In this document: positions 51,980 to 61,059 of the stretch, piece by piece
How the letters are laid out: every line of letters begins with the position of its first letter
How positions within the stretch are numbered: position 1 is the first letter of the stretch
Assembly (NCBI RefSeq): GCF_003259335.1
Contig: NZ_QLLL01000011.1
Location: forward strand, 62,001-126,000
From: Chitinophaga skermanii
GTDB lineage: Bacteria; Bacteroidota; Bacteroidia; Chitinophagales; Chitinophagaceae
DNA length: 64,000 nucleotides
Direction: 5' to 3'
Notes under the pieces: model-generated
Database searches by the model: none
Told to the model about the DNA's origin: nothing
The model's input: the letters and a program-made list of their open reading frames with translations, nothing else
Translations under genes and position numbers: made by a program

Positions 51980-52998
51980 GAGGCTTCCAGCTCTAAGGTG
52001 AGTGTAATAATGAATAAACCGGCTTCTTTTACAATCGTTAATTCGTGCTTACCTGGGTATAATAAGGCCAATCTTTTTTGCACATTTTCTAACCCAATAC
52101 CGCCCGGCAAACCAGTTGGAACGGGTACTTCATCCACACTATTCACCACGCGCATCACAACCTGCTGTTGGTGCCTTTGCATGGTAATGCGAATGAAATT
52201 ATAATCCAACCGCTCGCGGCTCACATGTTTAAACGCGTTTTCCACAAAGGGCGACAATATAAACGGGGCTACTACCAGGTTGTCGGTATTGTCGAGCCAC
52301 TGGCAATCCACGTTAATATCATTTCCCCAGCGCACCATTTCCACGTTCACATAGTTCTTTATATAACCAATTTCTTCACTGAGCAATATATAAGCTTTGC
52401 TACTGTCGTACAATTGGTGGCGCAACATATCCGAAAATTTCAATAACACGGAAGAGGCTTGTTGCGGGTCTTTCTTTTGTAAGACGTGGATGCTGTTGAT
52501 AACGTTGAACAAGAAATGTGGATTTAATTGATCGCGGAGTAGCTTTAGTTCGGCCTCCAAATGGGCTGTTTGCAAGTCGGCGTGCTTTTTCTCCACGATC
52601 AAATGCTCTTTATAAAACCTCAATCCACAAATGCCACCGGTTATTAACACCGAGCTTACCGTAAGTCCAATGCTTTTTGCGAAGAAGGGCTTATTGTCGG
52701 GAAGAATAAACGAATCGAAGAGGGTAAATAACATGCCCATGCAAAAGCTGGTGAACAAGAAAACCGACATGAAAATCCAATACTGCTTTTTCTGCATGAA
52801 ACGCGGCAAGGCTATATCGGCCAAGAAGTGAGAGAATACCATGGCAATGCCCACCATAATAAGTGTGTATAAAATGGAAGTACGCAAGTGCATCGTCGTA
52901 TGAATCAGTACAGATGAAAAGATACTCAATGCCAATAGTATCCACACAAAAGCCCATAAAGGCCAGAGTTGCAGCTTTTTTTCCTTTCGCATAAGCAT
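51958..52998 (-). CDS. LytS/YehU-type sensor histidine kinase
   Basis: The 346-residue kinase has four membrane segments (~12-33, 42-60, 73-95, 108-128) with only short loops outside, so it probably senses the membrane or a small lipophilic signal. A coiled linker leads to the phospho-acceptor His161 in RDQLNPHFLFNVINSIH. The ATP site has PFILSPFVENAFKH (N box) and GLPGGIGLENVQKRL (G box). It controls the overlapping LytTR regulator. The upstream outer-membrane protein gene (21 bp) may be in the same operon. Confidence 0.93.
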   Translation of the reverse strand: MLMRKEKKLQLWPLWAFVWILLALSIFSSVLIHTTMHLRTSILYTLIMVGIAMVFSHFLADIALPRFMQKKQYWIFMSVFLFTSFCMGMLFTLFDSFILPDNKPFFAKSIGLTVSSVLITGGICGLRFYKEHLIVEKKHADLQTAHLEAELKLLRDQLNPHFLFNVINSIHVLQKKDPQQASSVLLKFSDMLRHQLYDSSKAYILLSEEIGYIKNYVNVEMVRWGNDINVDCQWLDNTDNLVVAPFILSPFVENAFKHVSRERLDYNFIRITMQRHQQQVVMRVVNSVDEVPVPTGLPGGIGLENVQKRLALLYPGKHELTIVKEAGLFIITLTLELEASWKKYAV

Positions 52999-53019
52999 GG
53001 TTTAACGAGGCAAAATTAC

Positions 53020-53952
53020 TTATTGTGGTTTGAAGTGGAATCGAATACCTGCATTCACATACCAACCCGTGGCTAAACGGTGTTCTGGCTTGGTGGAAAA
53101 TATGTTGGAGATACTTTTCGAACGGTAATCTACACTTCGTAACAAAGCGGCACCACCAGATACATTCAGGCTTAAGAATCTCGTTAAAAACAAAGTATTT
53201 TCTATACCCGTGGTAACTTCCCGGTAAGCCATGAGTCGTTCGTTATCGGGGCGGTTTTCGATATCATACGATCCACCATTCAAGCGCAAAGCCAAGGCGG
53301 CCTCATACAATTGGTGCACACGGTAGCTGGCGCGGATACCTTCGGGAATGGCGATTTGTAAATCGATTTTACTATTGGTTTTGTACTTCACCATTAAAGC
53401 AGGTAAGATCATGGGGGTACCAAAAGTGTTTGTTAACACACCACCAATGCCATAAGAGAAACGCTTGTTGTGCTGCTTGATGAAGATCACACCACCATTG
53501 ATGAATACATCGTTGTAGGTAATCGCTTCCATATCGGTATACACCCCGGCCGATAACATGGCCATTAACGACCAGTTATTGCGCAAGTTGCGGATATGCT
53601 GAATGCCGATACTACCACCGGCCAGTTCTTTCGGCATAATGGATTTTTCGTAGAGTTGGTTGTTGAAGGTAAGGTAGCTGCCTTCCATGCCTAGGTTCCA
53701 AATGCGCACCTTCCCAGTGGCAGTATCGATGTTGCTAGATAGTTGGAAAAAAGCCGACCCGGAATAGCGCCTAGTAGAACTGTTGGCAGGCATTTTCACA
53801 GAATCTTCTGGCCGTATGTAGTGCGTAGCCGGCAAATAATCTGCCTGGAAAGAAATGCCGGGGCCACTTAAACTAGGCCCAGCTTGGGCAAACAAAGAGG
53901 ATGAGAAGAGGAGTAATACCCCTACAAGAAGCAAGCATGGCGATAATTTCAT
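53020..53952 (-). CDS. Outer-membrane beta-barrel protein of the DUF6268-like type
   Basis: The 310-residue protein has a signal peptide (LSPCLLLVGVLLLFSSSLFAQ). The rest alternates hydrophobic and polar residues in strands and ends with a phenylalanine-rich last strand (YVNAGIRFHFKPQ), as expected for a small outer-membrane barrel. I relate it to DUF6268 with moderate certainty. Co-location with the LytTR pair (21 bp to the kinase) suggests it is regulated by or part of that system. The start at 53952 gives the proper signal peptide. Confidence 0.72.
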   Translation of the reverse strand: MKLSPCLLLVGVLLLFSSSLFAQAGPSLSGPGISFQADYLPATHYIRPEDSVKMPANSSTRRYSGSAFFQLSSNIDTATGKVRIWNLGMEGSYLTFNNQLYEKSIMPKELAGGSIGIQHIRNLRNNWSLMAMLSAGVYTDMEAITYNDVFINGGVIFIKQHNKRFSYGIGGVLTNTFGTPMILPALMVKYKTNSKIDLQIAIPEGIRASYRVHQLYEAALALRLNGGSYDIENRPDNERLMAYREVTTGIENTLFLTRFLSLNVSGGAALLRSVDYRSKSISNIFSTKPEHRLATGWYVNAGIRFHFKPQ

Positions 53953-54081
53953 GATAGTATGATTGTTTTGTTGCACGAAATAACGCTATGGTGGCTGCTT
54001 TAAGGGATCTGTTTGATCAGTTGCAGGGGAGTGTTGACTAACGGCTGAATTACGTACACTTCTTGAAAACAGGTAGGCATA

Positions 54082-54112
54082 AAAAAACCGGCTCTATTGT
54101 AGAGCCGGTTCC
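54082..54112 (-). terminator. Terminator of typA
   Basis: An 11-bp stem, AACCGGCTCTA / TAGAGCCGGTT (54086-54096, 54100-54110), with an A-run to its left. Confidence 0.9.
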
Positions 54113-54132
54113 TTTGTATATCGTTAAAGCAA

Positions 54133-55941
54133 TTAAGCTTCTGCTTTCATTGATTTAGCTTGACGTTTACGATCTTCCTCATTCAACAATACTTTACGCA
54201 TGCGGATGAAGTTAGGTGTAACCTCGATACATTCGTCGTGCTGGATGTACTCCATACATTCTTCCAACGTCATCAACGTTTTAGGCGCGATGTTGGTAGC
54301 AGCATCAGAACCGCTTGCACGCATGTTCGTCAACTTCTTACCTTCATTTGGATTTACAACGAGGTCACCAGGTTTGTTGTTTTCACCGATGATCATACCT
54401 TGGTATACTTCTTCTCCTGGATCTACGAAGAAGAAACCACGATCTTGCAATTTATCCAAAGAGTAACCAGTAGTAGTACCCGCTTCTTTAGAAAGCAATA
54501 CACCGTTGTTACGGCCAGGGATAACACCTTTCCAAGCTTTATAATCGATGAAACGGTGTGCCATAACTGCTTCACCTTGTGTAGCAGTTAACATTTGCGT
54601 ACGTAAACCGATCAAACCACGTGAAGGAATTTCGAATTCCAAGTGTTGCATATCGCCTTTGGTTTCCATGATTAACATTTCACCTTTACGACGAGTTACT
54701 AAGTCGATTACTTTAGAAGCGAATTCCTCTGGAACGTCTACTACCAAGTTTTCGTATGGTTCGCATTTCTTACCGTCGATGGTTTTGATGATAACTTGTG
54801 GTTGACCAACAGTTAATTCATAACCTTCACGACGCATCGTTTCGATCAATACACCTAAGTGAAGGATACCACGACCATATACTAAGAAGCTATCAGCTGA
54901 ATCTGTGTCAACAACACGGAGGGCCAAGTTCTTTTCTAATTCTTTGGTAAGACGATCACGGATGTGACGGCTAGTTACGAATTTACCATCTCTACCGAAG
55001 AAAGGAGAGTTGTTGATACCGAACACCATGTTCATGGTTGGTTCATCAACAGAGATAACTGGTAATGCTTCTGGATTTTCGAAGTCAGCAATGGTGTCAC
55101 CAATACCGAAATCTTCGATACCTACAACAGCACAAATATCACCTGCTAATACTTCAGTTACTTTCTTTTTACCTAAGGCTTCGAAAGTATATAATTCACG
55201 AACACGTGTTTTAACTACAGAACCGTCAGCTTTCATCAAAGAAATAGGTTGGTTTTCTTTGATAGAACCGCGGGTTACTCTACCGATAGCGATACGGCCA
55301 AGGAAAGTAGAGTAATCAAGAGAAGTGATCTGCATTTGCAAAGTACCTTCATCGAATTTCGGCGCTGGTACGTGCTTTAAGATACCTTCTAATAATGGAA
55401 CGATGTCTTCTGAAGGAGTGAGTGAATCATTGAACCAACCATTTTTACCAGAACCATAGTAAGTTGGGAAGTTCAATTGATCTTCTGTTGCATCCAAGTT
55501 GAAGAATAAATCGAATACAGCATCGTGTACTTCGTCTGGGCGACAGTTAGGCTTATCTACTTTGTTGATAACAACAATTGGTTTCAAATTTAATTGCAAA
55601 GCTTTTTGCAATACGAAACGCGTTTGTGGCATCGGACCTTCGAAAGCATCCACCAACAAAATAACGCCATCCGCCATTTTCAATACACGTTCAACCTCAC
55701 CACCAAAGTCGGCGTGGCCTGGAGTATCGATAACGTTAATTTTTACACCATTGAATTCTACAGACACGTTTTTACTTAAGATGGTGATACCACGCTCTCT
55801 TTCGAGGTCGTTGTTATCCATGATAAGTTCGCCTGTTTCTTGGTTCGACCTGAAAACGTTTGTTTGGTGTAAAATTTTATCCACCAAGGTAGTTTTCCCG
55901 TGATCTACGTGCGCAATAATCGCGATGTTTCTTATTTGCAT
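54133..55941 (-). CDS. typA: Ribosome-associated GTPase TypA/BipA
   Basis: The 602-residue translational GTPase helps 50S assembly and stress adaptation. G1 is IAHVDHGKTTLVDKIL (~9-24), G2/G3 are RERGITI and DTPGHADFGGEV, and G4 is VVINKVDKPN. Domain II, EF-G-like domains III/V and the BipA-specific C-terminal domain (EECMEYIQHDECIEVTPNFIRMRK) are all present. Length is normal. I placed the start at 55941 (MQIRNIAIIAHVD), 31 codons inside the longer frame, because the family starts there. A promoter box lies 87 bp upstream. Confidence 0.96.
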   Translation of the reverse strand: MQIRNIAIIAHVDHGKTTLVDKILHQTNVFRSNQETGELIMDNNDLERERGITILSKNVSVEFNGVKINVIDTPGHADFGGEVERVLKMADGVILLVDAFEGPMPQTRFVLQKALQLNLKPIVVINKVDKPNCRPDEVHDAVFDLFFNLDATEDQLNFPTYYGSGKNGWFNDSLTPSEDIVPLLEGILKHVPAPKFDEGTLQMQITSLDYSTFLGRIAIGRVTRGSIKENQPISLMKADGSVVKTRVRELYTFEALGKKKVTEVLAGDICAVVGIEDFGIGDTIADFENPEALPVISVDEPTMNMVFGINNSPFFGRDGKFVTSRHIRDRLTKELEKNLALRVVDTDSADSFLVYGRGILHLGVLIETMRREGYELTVGQPQVIIKTIDGKKCEPYENLVVDVPEEFASKVIDLVTRRKGEMLIMETKGDMQHLEFEIPSRGLIGLRTQMLTATQGEAVMAHRFIDYKAWKGVIPGRNNGVLLSKEAGTTTGYSLDKLQDRGFFFVDPGEEVYQGMIIGENNKPGDLVVNPNEGKKLTNMRASGSDAATNIAPKTLMTLEECMEYIQHDECIEVTPNFIRMRKVLLNEEDRKRQAKSMKAEA

Positions 55942-56260
55942 AATTAATATCTTGCTTTTGGCTGATCGTAAACCAACACAGATCGTCCTGTTATGGGTAA
56001 AAATCGGGCAGCCCTTCAAAAGAAGGCGCAAAGGTACAAAAAAGCTTGGAAATCGCAGGAGATATGCTTTAAATAAATGTAATCATTTGTTAAACTCACG
56101 CGAAAGCGCTATTACCACATGGTTTCCAGGGAATTACCCCAGACAGAAAATTGTATACTTTCTTATTTGCATGTGATATTATAGGCATGCAAAATCTCCT
56201 ATTTTTCAGCATTATTTTTGCTCGATTACCAGTATTTGAATCCATAAAATACACGCACAA
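55942..56260. other. 319-bp divergent intergenic region
   Basis: Apart from the typA promoter box I see no recognisable gene or strong structure; the part from 56080 to 56260 is AT-rich and should hold the promoter of the plus-strand hydrolase gene. Confidence 0.6.
56029..56036 (-). promoter_or_regulatory. -7 promoter box (TACCTTTG) of typA
   Basis: An exact TAnnTTTG match on the minus strand, which gives a leader of about 80 bases. Confidence 0.6.
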
Positions 56261-57262
56261 ATGCTCGGAAAAAACCTACTGGCAGCTTGCTGCTCCATTC
56301 TAATCTTAGGATCGGCAACCCAGGCACAACAAATTCCTCCGCAAGACAGTATCCTGTCAACCTACCAATATCCTTTTCCCGTACATTCCATTACGCTTCA
56401 TATACAAGAACAAGCCCTGCACATGGCCTATATGGATGTACAACCCACTGCTCCCAATGGCAAAACCATTCTCTTACTGCACGGTAAAAACTTCAATGCC
56501 GCCTATTGGGACAGTACCGCTATGAGCCTCCGCGACGCCGGCTTCCGGGTAATTATGCCGGATCAAATAGGGTTCGGGAAATCGTCGAAACCGCCTCATT
56601 TTCAATATTCCTTCCAACAGCTGGCCCAAAACACCAAAGCGCTGTTAGACGCGCTCCATATCAATAAAACCGCCGTACTCGGCCACTCCATGGGCGGCAT
56701 GCTGGCTACCCGCTTCGCCCTGATGTACCCACAAGTAACTGAAAAACTCATCTTGGAAAATCCCATCGGCCTGGAAGATTGGAAAACAGTTGTGCCCTAC
56801 CAATCGGTCGACCAATGGTATAAAGGGGAATTAACCCAAGACTACGAGAAAATAAAGAAATACCAACTAGAGAACTACTATGCCGGTGTATGGACGCCTA
56901 ATTTCGAGAAATGGGCCAAGCTCTTGGCCGCATGGACGGAAGGGAACGACTACAAGTTGGTGGCCTGGAATGCCGCGCTTACATACGATATGATCTTTAC
57001 ACAGCCCGTGTATTACGAGTTTGAAAACCTACAAATGCCTACACTCCTTATTATTGGCCAGCGCGATAGAACAGCCTTAGGTAAAGCCAGCGTTCCGGAA
57101 AATGTGCGTAAAACCTTGGGCAATTACCCCGAATTGGGTAAAGCCGTAGCGAAAAGAATACCTCATGCGCAATTAGTGCCCATAGCTGGGGTAGGACACC
57201 TACCGCATATCGAGGCATTTAAGCAGTTTATAGAGCCGTTGAGAGCGTTTTTATTACAGTAA
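56261..57262 (+). CDS. Secreted alpha/beta hydrolase
   Basis: The 333-residue protein has a signal peptide (cleavage near Ala22-Gln23). The fold is clear: TILLLHGKNFNAAYWDSTAMSLRDAGFRVIMPDQIGFGKSSKP (~69-111; oxyanion HGKN), nucleophile elbow VLGHSMGGMLATRFAL (Ser in GHSMGG), acid in LLIIGQRDRTALG and His in IAGVGHLPHIEAF. Substrate is not evident; dehalogenase/epoxide hydrolase-like or esterase activity is possible. Its stop codon directly abuts the stop of the converging patatin gene (no intergenic base). Its GC content is a little higher than that of its neighbours. Confidence 0.9.
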   Translation: MLGKNLLAACCSILILGSATQAQQIPPQDSILSTYQYPFPVHSITLHIQEQALHMAYMDVQPTAPNGKTILLLHGKNFNAAYWDSTAMSLRDAGFRVIMPDQIGFGKSSKPPHFQYSFQQLAQNTKALLDALHINKTAVLGHSMGGMLATRFALMYPQVTEKLILENPIGLEDWKTVVPYQSVDQWYKGELTQDYEKIKKYQLENYYAGVWTPNFEKWAKLLAAWTEGNDYKLVAWNAALTYDMIFTQPVYYEFENLQMPTLLIIGQRDRTALGKASVPENVRKTLGNYPELGKAVAKRIPHAQLVPIAGVGHLPHIEAFKQFIEPLRAFLLQ

Positions 57263-59497
57263 TTACGGGTTGGCCTGGTCCATGTGCTTCAAGATGTACT
57301 TGAAGCCGCTTTGATTCGCGGGGTTTTCCAAGGCTTTTGCAATATCTCGTTTCTCGCGCGAAGTGAGGTGGAAGCTAAGAGCTGCCGCTTGGTCTTCTTT
57401 CTGCGGAACGTATTGGAAAATCACGCGTTCAAACTTATTGTGGAAATAGCCTTCGATGAAGTTCACGATATAATCCTGGTTGTAATCCTGCATGGCGCTC
57501 CAATGCTGCTGCATGGTAAATAGCGGTTCGAATAGCAGGTCGCCGAGGTCTTTGTTCTTCTTAATGGAAGTCATATCGTTCTTGCGCGTGTCGCGAATTT
57601 GTATGTAAATGATGCCGCTGGTGTTTTCGTTGATCCACTCGCGGAAGGTGTAAATGAAGCGCAAGGTGGTTTCTTGGCCGAAGTTATCCCGGATACCGGC
57701 ATCCATTACGTCGATAATGGGTTGGCTGGGAAGGAACACGTTCGGCAGCACGTACGGGAAGGTGGCATTCATACGAATGGCACTGGTTACCCGTAGGTTG
57801 GAGGCGTTTTGGGCGGCGAAGAATTGAGAGAAATCCACACCGTCGATGTCGCGGGTAGGCAAATTGGGATAAAGGTATTGCGGCGCGCACAGGTAGCTAA
57901 CGGGTTGGGGCGAGATAATTAGCCTTCTGCCGTCGGCGTTGATGGCGCTGTTCCATATCAACATCGGGATTTTCGCTTGCTGCTCTGGCTCGCGGTATTC
58001 GCCCAAGGTGCGGTTCAGCACGTTGTCGGTGTTGAAGTTGAGTTGCATTTCGAAGGAATAGCCCCTGTCCTTCGAGTAAATATTCTTATCGATCTTGAAG
58101 TTGCGGAACGGGGTAATAAAGTCGTTCACCGCCATAGAACCGAAAACTGAGTTCAATAAATCGCGGCTAATCTTTTCTGTATAGGAGCTGTCGTACAAGT
58201 TAATACGCTGGCCCATTTGCTGGCGGAGGTACAATTCGCGGAAATAGGTAGCCCCCATCATACCACCCGATGCGCCCGTCATTAAAACGGTATTCTGCAT
58301 CAACCTTCCTTCCAATAAACTATCTAAGCGCTGTAGCACATTTACGCTCCAAGCCGCCGAGCGGGAACCGCCGCCGGAGAAGTTGAGCACAATTAATTTC
58401 GGCTTTTTATTCGCTGGGAACTTGGCGCGCCATGTATCAAGGATCTTGATCGTAGCCGCTTGGTCGTTCTTGCTGCGTTCTTCGCTGAAGAAAGATTGTA
58501 AGTATTGGGCCGTATAGGGAGGGCGAGTGTTTTTGTTTTTGTAATCGAGGCCGTAGGCCTTGTTGCGGTTGTCGATCCAATCGTGCTTAACCATCCAGTT
58601 AAGGCAAATAAGGATCATAAGCAAGAAGGGAATCGACCAGGTTTGGAGTACGTATGAATAAGCACCGGCGATACCTATAAGGAAAGCGAAGAAAATAACT
58701 ACGCTGGCACCTGCCGGGATACGGAAGGCGTTATAGTCCATTAGGTAGGCAAGTATTACGAGGAACACCAAGGCGAGGCCGATGGTAATCATGGCAGCGA
58801 AGTGGTGTTGACGGAAGATATTATCGAGGTAATGCTTATTGTAGTGACCCACATTCCTGGCCCGGCGTACGCGCCAAGGTGTAGAGAAATAGTTATCGAC
58901 CGGTAAAGCATTTTCGTCGGGCTCTTGCGTAGGCTTCATAATGGTGCGCAAGAAATTTCTTGGGTTGCCGAACTTCTTGCTAAGTCTTCTCCCGATATTT
59001 TTATCGGCATTGAAGAAGTAGAAGAACGACACGAAAATAACCAGTAAATACCCACCTAGAAAGCCTTCTAGTAATAAGAGAATATTCGGAATACTATTGA
59101 GTTCTTGGATACGTTGGTATTGCCATCCCCGCCACAGCAAGCATAACAAGAAAAGGAGTGGAATAACACAGTTATTCAAGCAGTAGCGAAAGAAAGGTTG
59201 CGACGTGGTGGCCAAGAATTTAAACCGCGACGAGTGTAAAATGAACGTGGTGATGTTCCAACTCATTGTAAACACGGCAATAGCCACACCCAATATAGCA
59301 GTACTGTAGAAGTTTACTTTCCCTAAGTACTCGGGTGCAAGGAACAATGCATTGCCTCCGAAAACCTTTGCAAATCCGCCATTGATAGTACTAAAGAGGA
59401 TCACCCAAAAAATCAGTAATACCTGGTACTTACGGAAATGCAGTAAGAGTAATTGGATAGGAAAGGAATAGTAAATCTTGTAAACAAAATATTTCAC
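57263..59497 (-). CDS. Patatin-like phospholipase with a multi-pass membrane domain
   Basis: The 744-residue protein has about eight transmembrane segments in its first ~320 residues (clusters at ~25-45, 60-80, 110-130, 145-170, 240-300). The C-terminal ~400 residues are patatin-like: the oxyanion loop LNFSGGGSRSAAWS (~378-391), the nucleophile motif LMTGASGGMMGATYF (GxSxG) and the catalytic Asp in IDVMDAGIRDNFG. So a lipid acyl hydrolase is tied to the membrane. The fusion is unusual in size; a transport or lipid-remodelling role is possible. It is a single gene between terminators. Confidence 0.85.
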   Translation of the reverse strand: MKYFVYKIYYSFPIQLLLLHFRKYQVLLIFWVILFSTINGGFAKVFGGNALFLAPEYLGKVNFYSTAILGVAIAVFTMSWNITTFILHSSRFKFLATTSQPFFRYCLNNCVIPLLFLLCLLWRGWQYQRIQELNSIPNILLLLEGFLGGYLLVIFVSFFYFFNADKNIGRRLSKKFGNPRNFLRTIMKPTQEPDENALPVDNYFSTPWRVRRARNVGHYNKHYLDNIFRQHHFAAMITIGLALVFLVILAYLMDYNAFRIPAGASVVIFFAFLIGIAGAYSYVLQTWSIPFLLMILICLNWMVKHDWIDNRNKAYGLDYKNKNTRPPYTAQYLQSFFSEERSKNDQAATIKILDTWRAKFPANKKPKLIVLNFSGGGSRSAAWSVNVLQRLDSLLEGRLMQNTVLMTGASGGMMGATYFRELYLRQQMGQRINLYDSSYTEKISRDLLNSVFGSMAVNDFITPFRNFKIDKNIYSKDRGYSFEMQLNFNTDNVLNRTLGEYREPEQQAKIPMLIWNSAINADGRRLIISPQPVSYLCAPQYLYPNLPTRDIDGVDFSQFFAAQNASNLRVTSAIRMNATFPYVLPNVFLPSQPIIDVMDAGIRDNFGQETTLRFIYTFREWINENTSGIIYIQIRDTRKNDMTSIKKNKDLGDLLFEPLFTMQQHWSAMQDYNQDYIVNFIEGYFHNKFERVIFQYVPQKEDQAAALSFHLTSREKRDIAKALENPANQSGFKYILKHMDQANP

Positions 59498-59531
59498 CGT
59501 GCTGCCAAACTTGTTAGGTTTAAACTTACGG

Positions 59532-59575
59532 AAAAAAAATCGTCTCTACGGGGTAGAGACGACAAAAGTTTTTTT
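59532..59575 (-). terminator. Terminator of ctaA
   Basis: A 10-bp stem, TCGTCTCTAC / GTAGAGACGA (59540-59549, 59553-59562), with an A-run at 59532-59539 (T-run on minus). Confidence 0.85.
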
Positions 59576-59591
59576 CAAATATGTTAATATT

Positions 59592-60638
59592 TTATTGTGC
59601 AGTTTTCTTATTTACAAGGAATCTTGCCCATACCATCACCATCAATAGCAACATACCCACAAACTGGTGCGCTAATGCGTAAGATAAAGGAATTTTCACT
59701 TTGCTATTCAAAAGGGTTAGTACGCCTAGTAATACTTGTAACAATACCATGGCAATGGTTAAGCTGCGCATTTTGTGTAAAGTACTGCCTGGTGCAATCT
59801 TTCCTGCTTTCACCCACCAAATAATAATCAATACCGTTAAAATGTAGGCCAGGCCACGGTGGATAAACTGGATGCTGATCATATTGTGGGTAATATCTTC
59901 CAAGAAACCACCTTGCGTGAACATGCCGGTAGGTACAATTTGACCGTTAATATCGGGCCAAGTAGTAGCAGCCAAAGCGGCGTGTAAGCCAGCCATGAAG
60001 GCGCCGTATGCTAATTGCACGGTAAGTATAGCAAGAATCCAGTTCGCGAGCTTTTTCAGGTTAGGGGCAAATTGGATTTGAATAGCAGGTGTGCTCAATT
60101 TTAATGCAAACCACATCGTGTATACAAGGCAAGAAAGTGCTGCAATGAAGTGGATGGCTAAGCGGATATGACTAACATACAAATCCTCGTCGTTAATACC
60201 ACTTTTCACCATAATCCAACCAATAGCGCCCTGGAGGCCGCCTAAAAGGAAAAGCCCGATCATTGGGTTGATCATATCCTTTTTGAAGCGCTTGGTAACA
60301 ACAAAATAGGTGAATGGAACGAAGAATACGATACCAATTAAGCGTCCCCAGTTACGGTGAAGCCATTCCCAGAAATAAATACCTTTAAAATCTTGTAAGG
60401 TAAAGTGGTTGTTGATGTATTTAAACTGCCCGATTTCTTTGTATTTATCAAAAGCAGCTTGCCAGTCGGCCTCGTTCATAGGAGGCAAAGCACCCAGCAC
60501 GAGTTTCCACTCCGTGATAGATAAGCCCGAGCCGGTTAAGCGGGTGATACCGCCTAGCAGCACTTGCACAATAATCATGGCCACGCCTACAAATAGCCAA
60601 ATAACAACGGGTCTGTTTTGCTTCAAATTGGTATCCAT
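59592..60638 (-). CDS. ctaA: Heme A synthase (COX15/CtaA)
   Basis: The 348-residue inner-membrane protein oxidises heme O to heme A for cytochrome oxidase. About eight segments form two four-helix halves. Heme-ligand and family motifs are present: GGITRLTGSGLSITEWKLVLGALPP (~28-52), EFxxxxHRxxGR-type sequence FWEWLHRNWGRLIG, HFIAALS, FIHRGLAYIL and ALAHQFVGMLLL. The start at 60638 is chosen because the family begins there and a good -7 box ends only 8 bases upstream. No ctaB or oxidase genes are next to it. Confidence 0.94.
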   Translation of the reverse strand: MDTNLKQNRPVVIWLFVGVAMIIVQVLLGGITRLTGSGLSITEWKLVLGALPPMNEADWQAAFDKYKEIGQFKYINNHFTLQDFKGIYFWEWLHRNWGRLIGIVFFVPFTYFVVTKRFKKDMINPMIGLFLLGGLQGAIGWIMVKSGINDEDLYVSHIRLAIHFIAALSCLVYTMWFALKLSTPAIQIQFAPNLKKLANWILAILTVQLAYGAFMAGLHAALAATTWPDINGQIVPTGMFTQGGFLEDITHNMISIQFIHRGLAYILTVLIIIWWVKAGKIAPGSTLHKMRSLTIAMVLLQVLLGVLTLLNSKVKIPLSYALAHQFVGMLLLMVMVWARFLVNKKTAQ

Positions 60639-60646
60639 ACTGGCGG

Positions 60647-60654
60647 CAAAATTA
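60647..60654 (-). promoter_or_regulatory. -7 promoter box (TAATTTTG) of ctaA
   Basis: An exact TAnnTTTG match on the minus strand, 8 bases before the start codon, pointing to a very short leader. Confidence 0.6.
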
Positions 60655-60790
60655 GGGTAGAAAAGCTGATTTAAGCTGAAGTTGATTAAAATCATGTTTT
60701 AGGCTGCATTTTGTGGTTTTAAGGGCATAAAAGGGGGCTTGGTGGGTATAGGGAAGGAATAGGGGTGAATAGTGTGCCCTATATGTGTGG

Positions 60791-60843
60791 AATATTGAAA
60801 GAACATTGGGATAACATTAGAAGAACATTGGAAGATATTATAA
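60791..60843 (-). repeat. Array F: 11-bp-pitch repeat, AATGTT core (minus strand)
   Basis: On the plus strand CATT occurs at 60804, 60815 and 60826 (11-bp steps), with AATATT one step before (60791) and GATATT 10 bp after (60834-60839). Read on the minus strand this is the AATATC lead-in, then AATGTT units, as in arrays A and E. Bases 60820-60843 match array E exactly. Confidence 0.8.
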
Positions 60844-61059
60844 ATAGCGCTGTGAAAACTAGCTATTGCCTCACTTTTGGGTACAATTCGTGCCCATTAT
60901 GATCCCTTTGCGACAGAGCTGGGGTGCAGGGCGATTTCGTTCAAATCTGCCAACTTTGGTTACCCAACATGTAAAAAGATTTCTACAACTGGGGAGACAA
61001 AAGACGGAGGGGAGGTATGGATATATCCAGCATAAGTCCAATTCCGGGTAACTACTATT

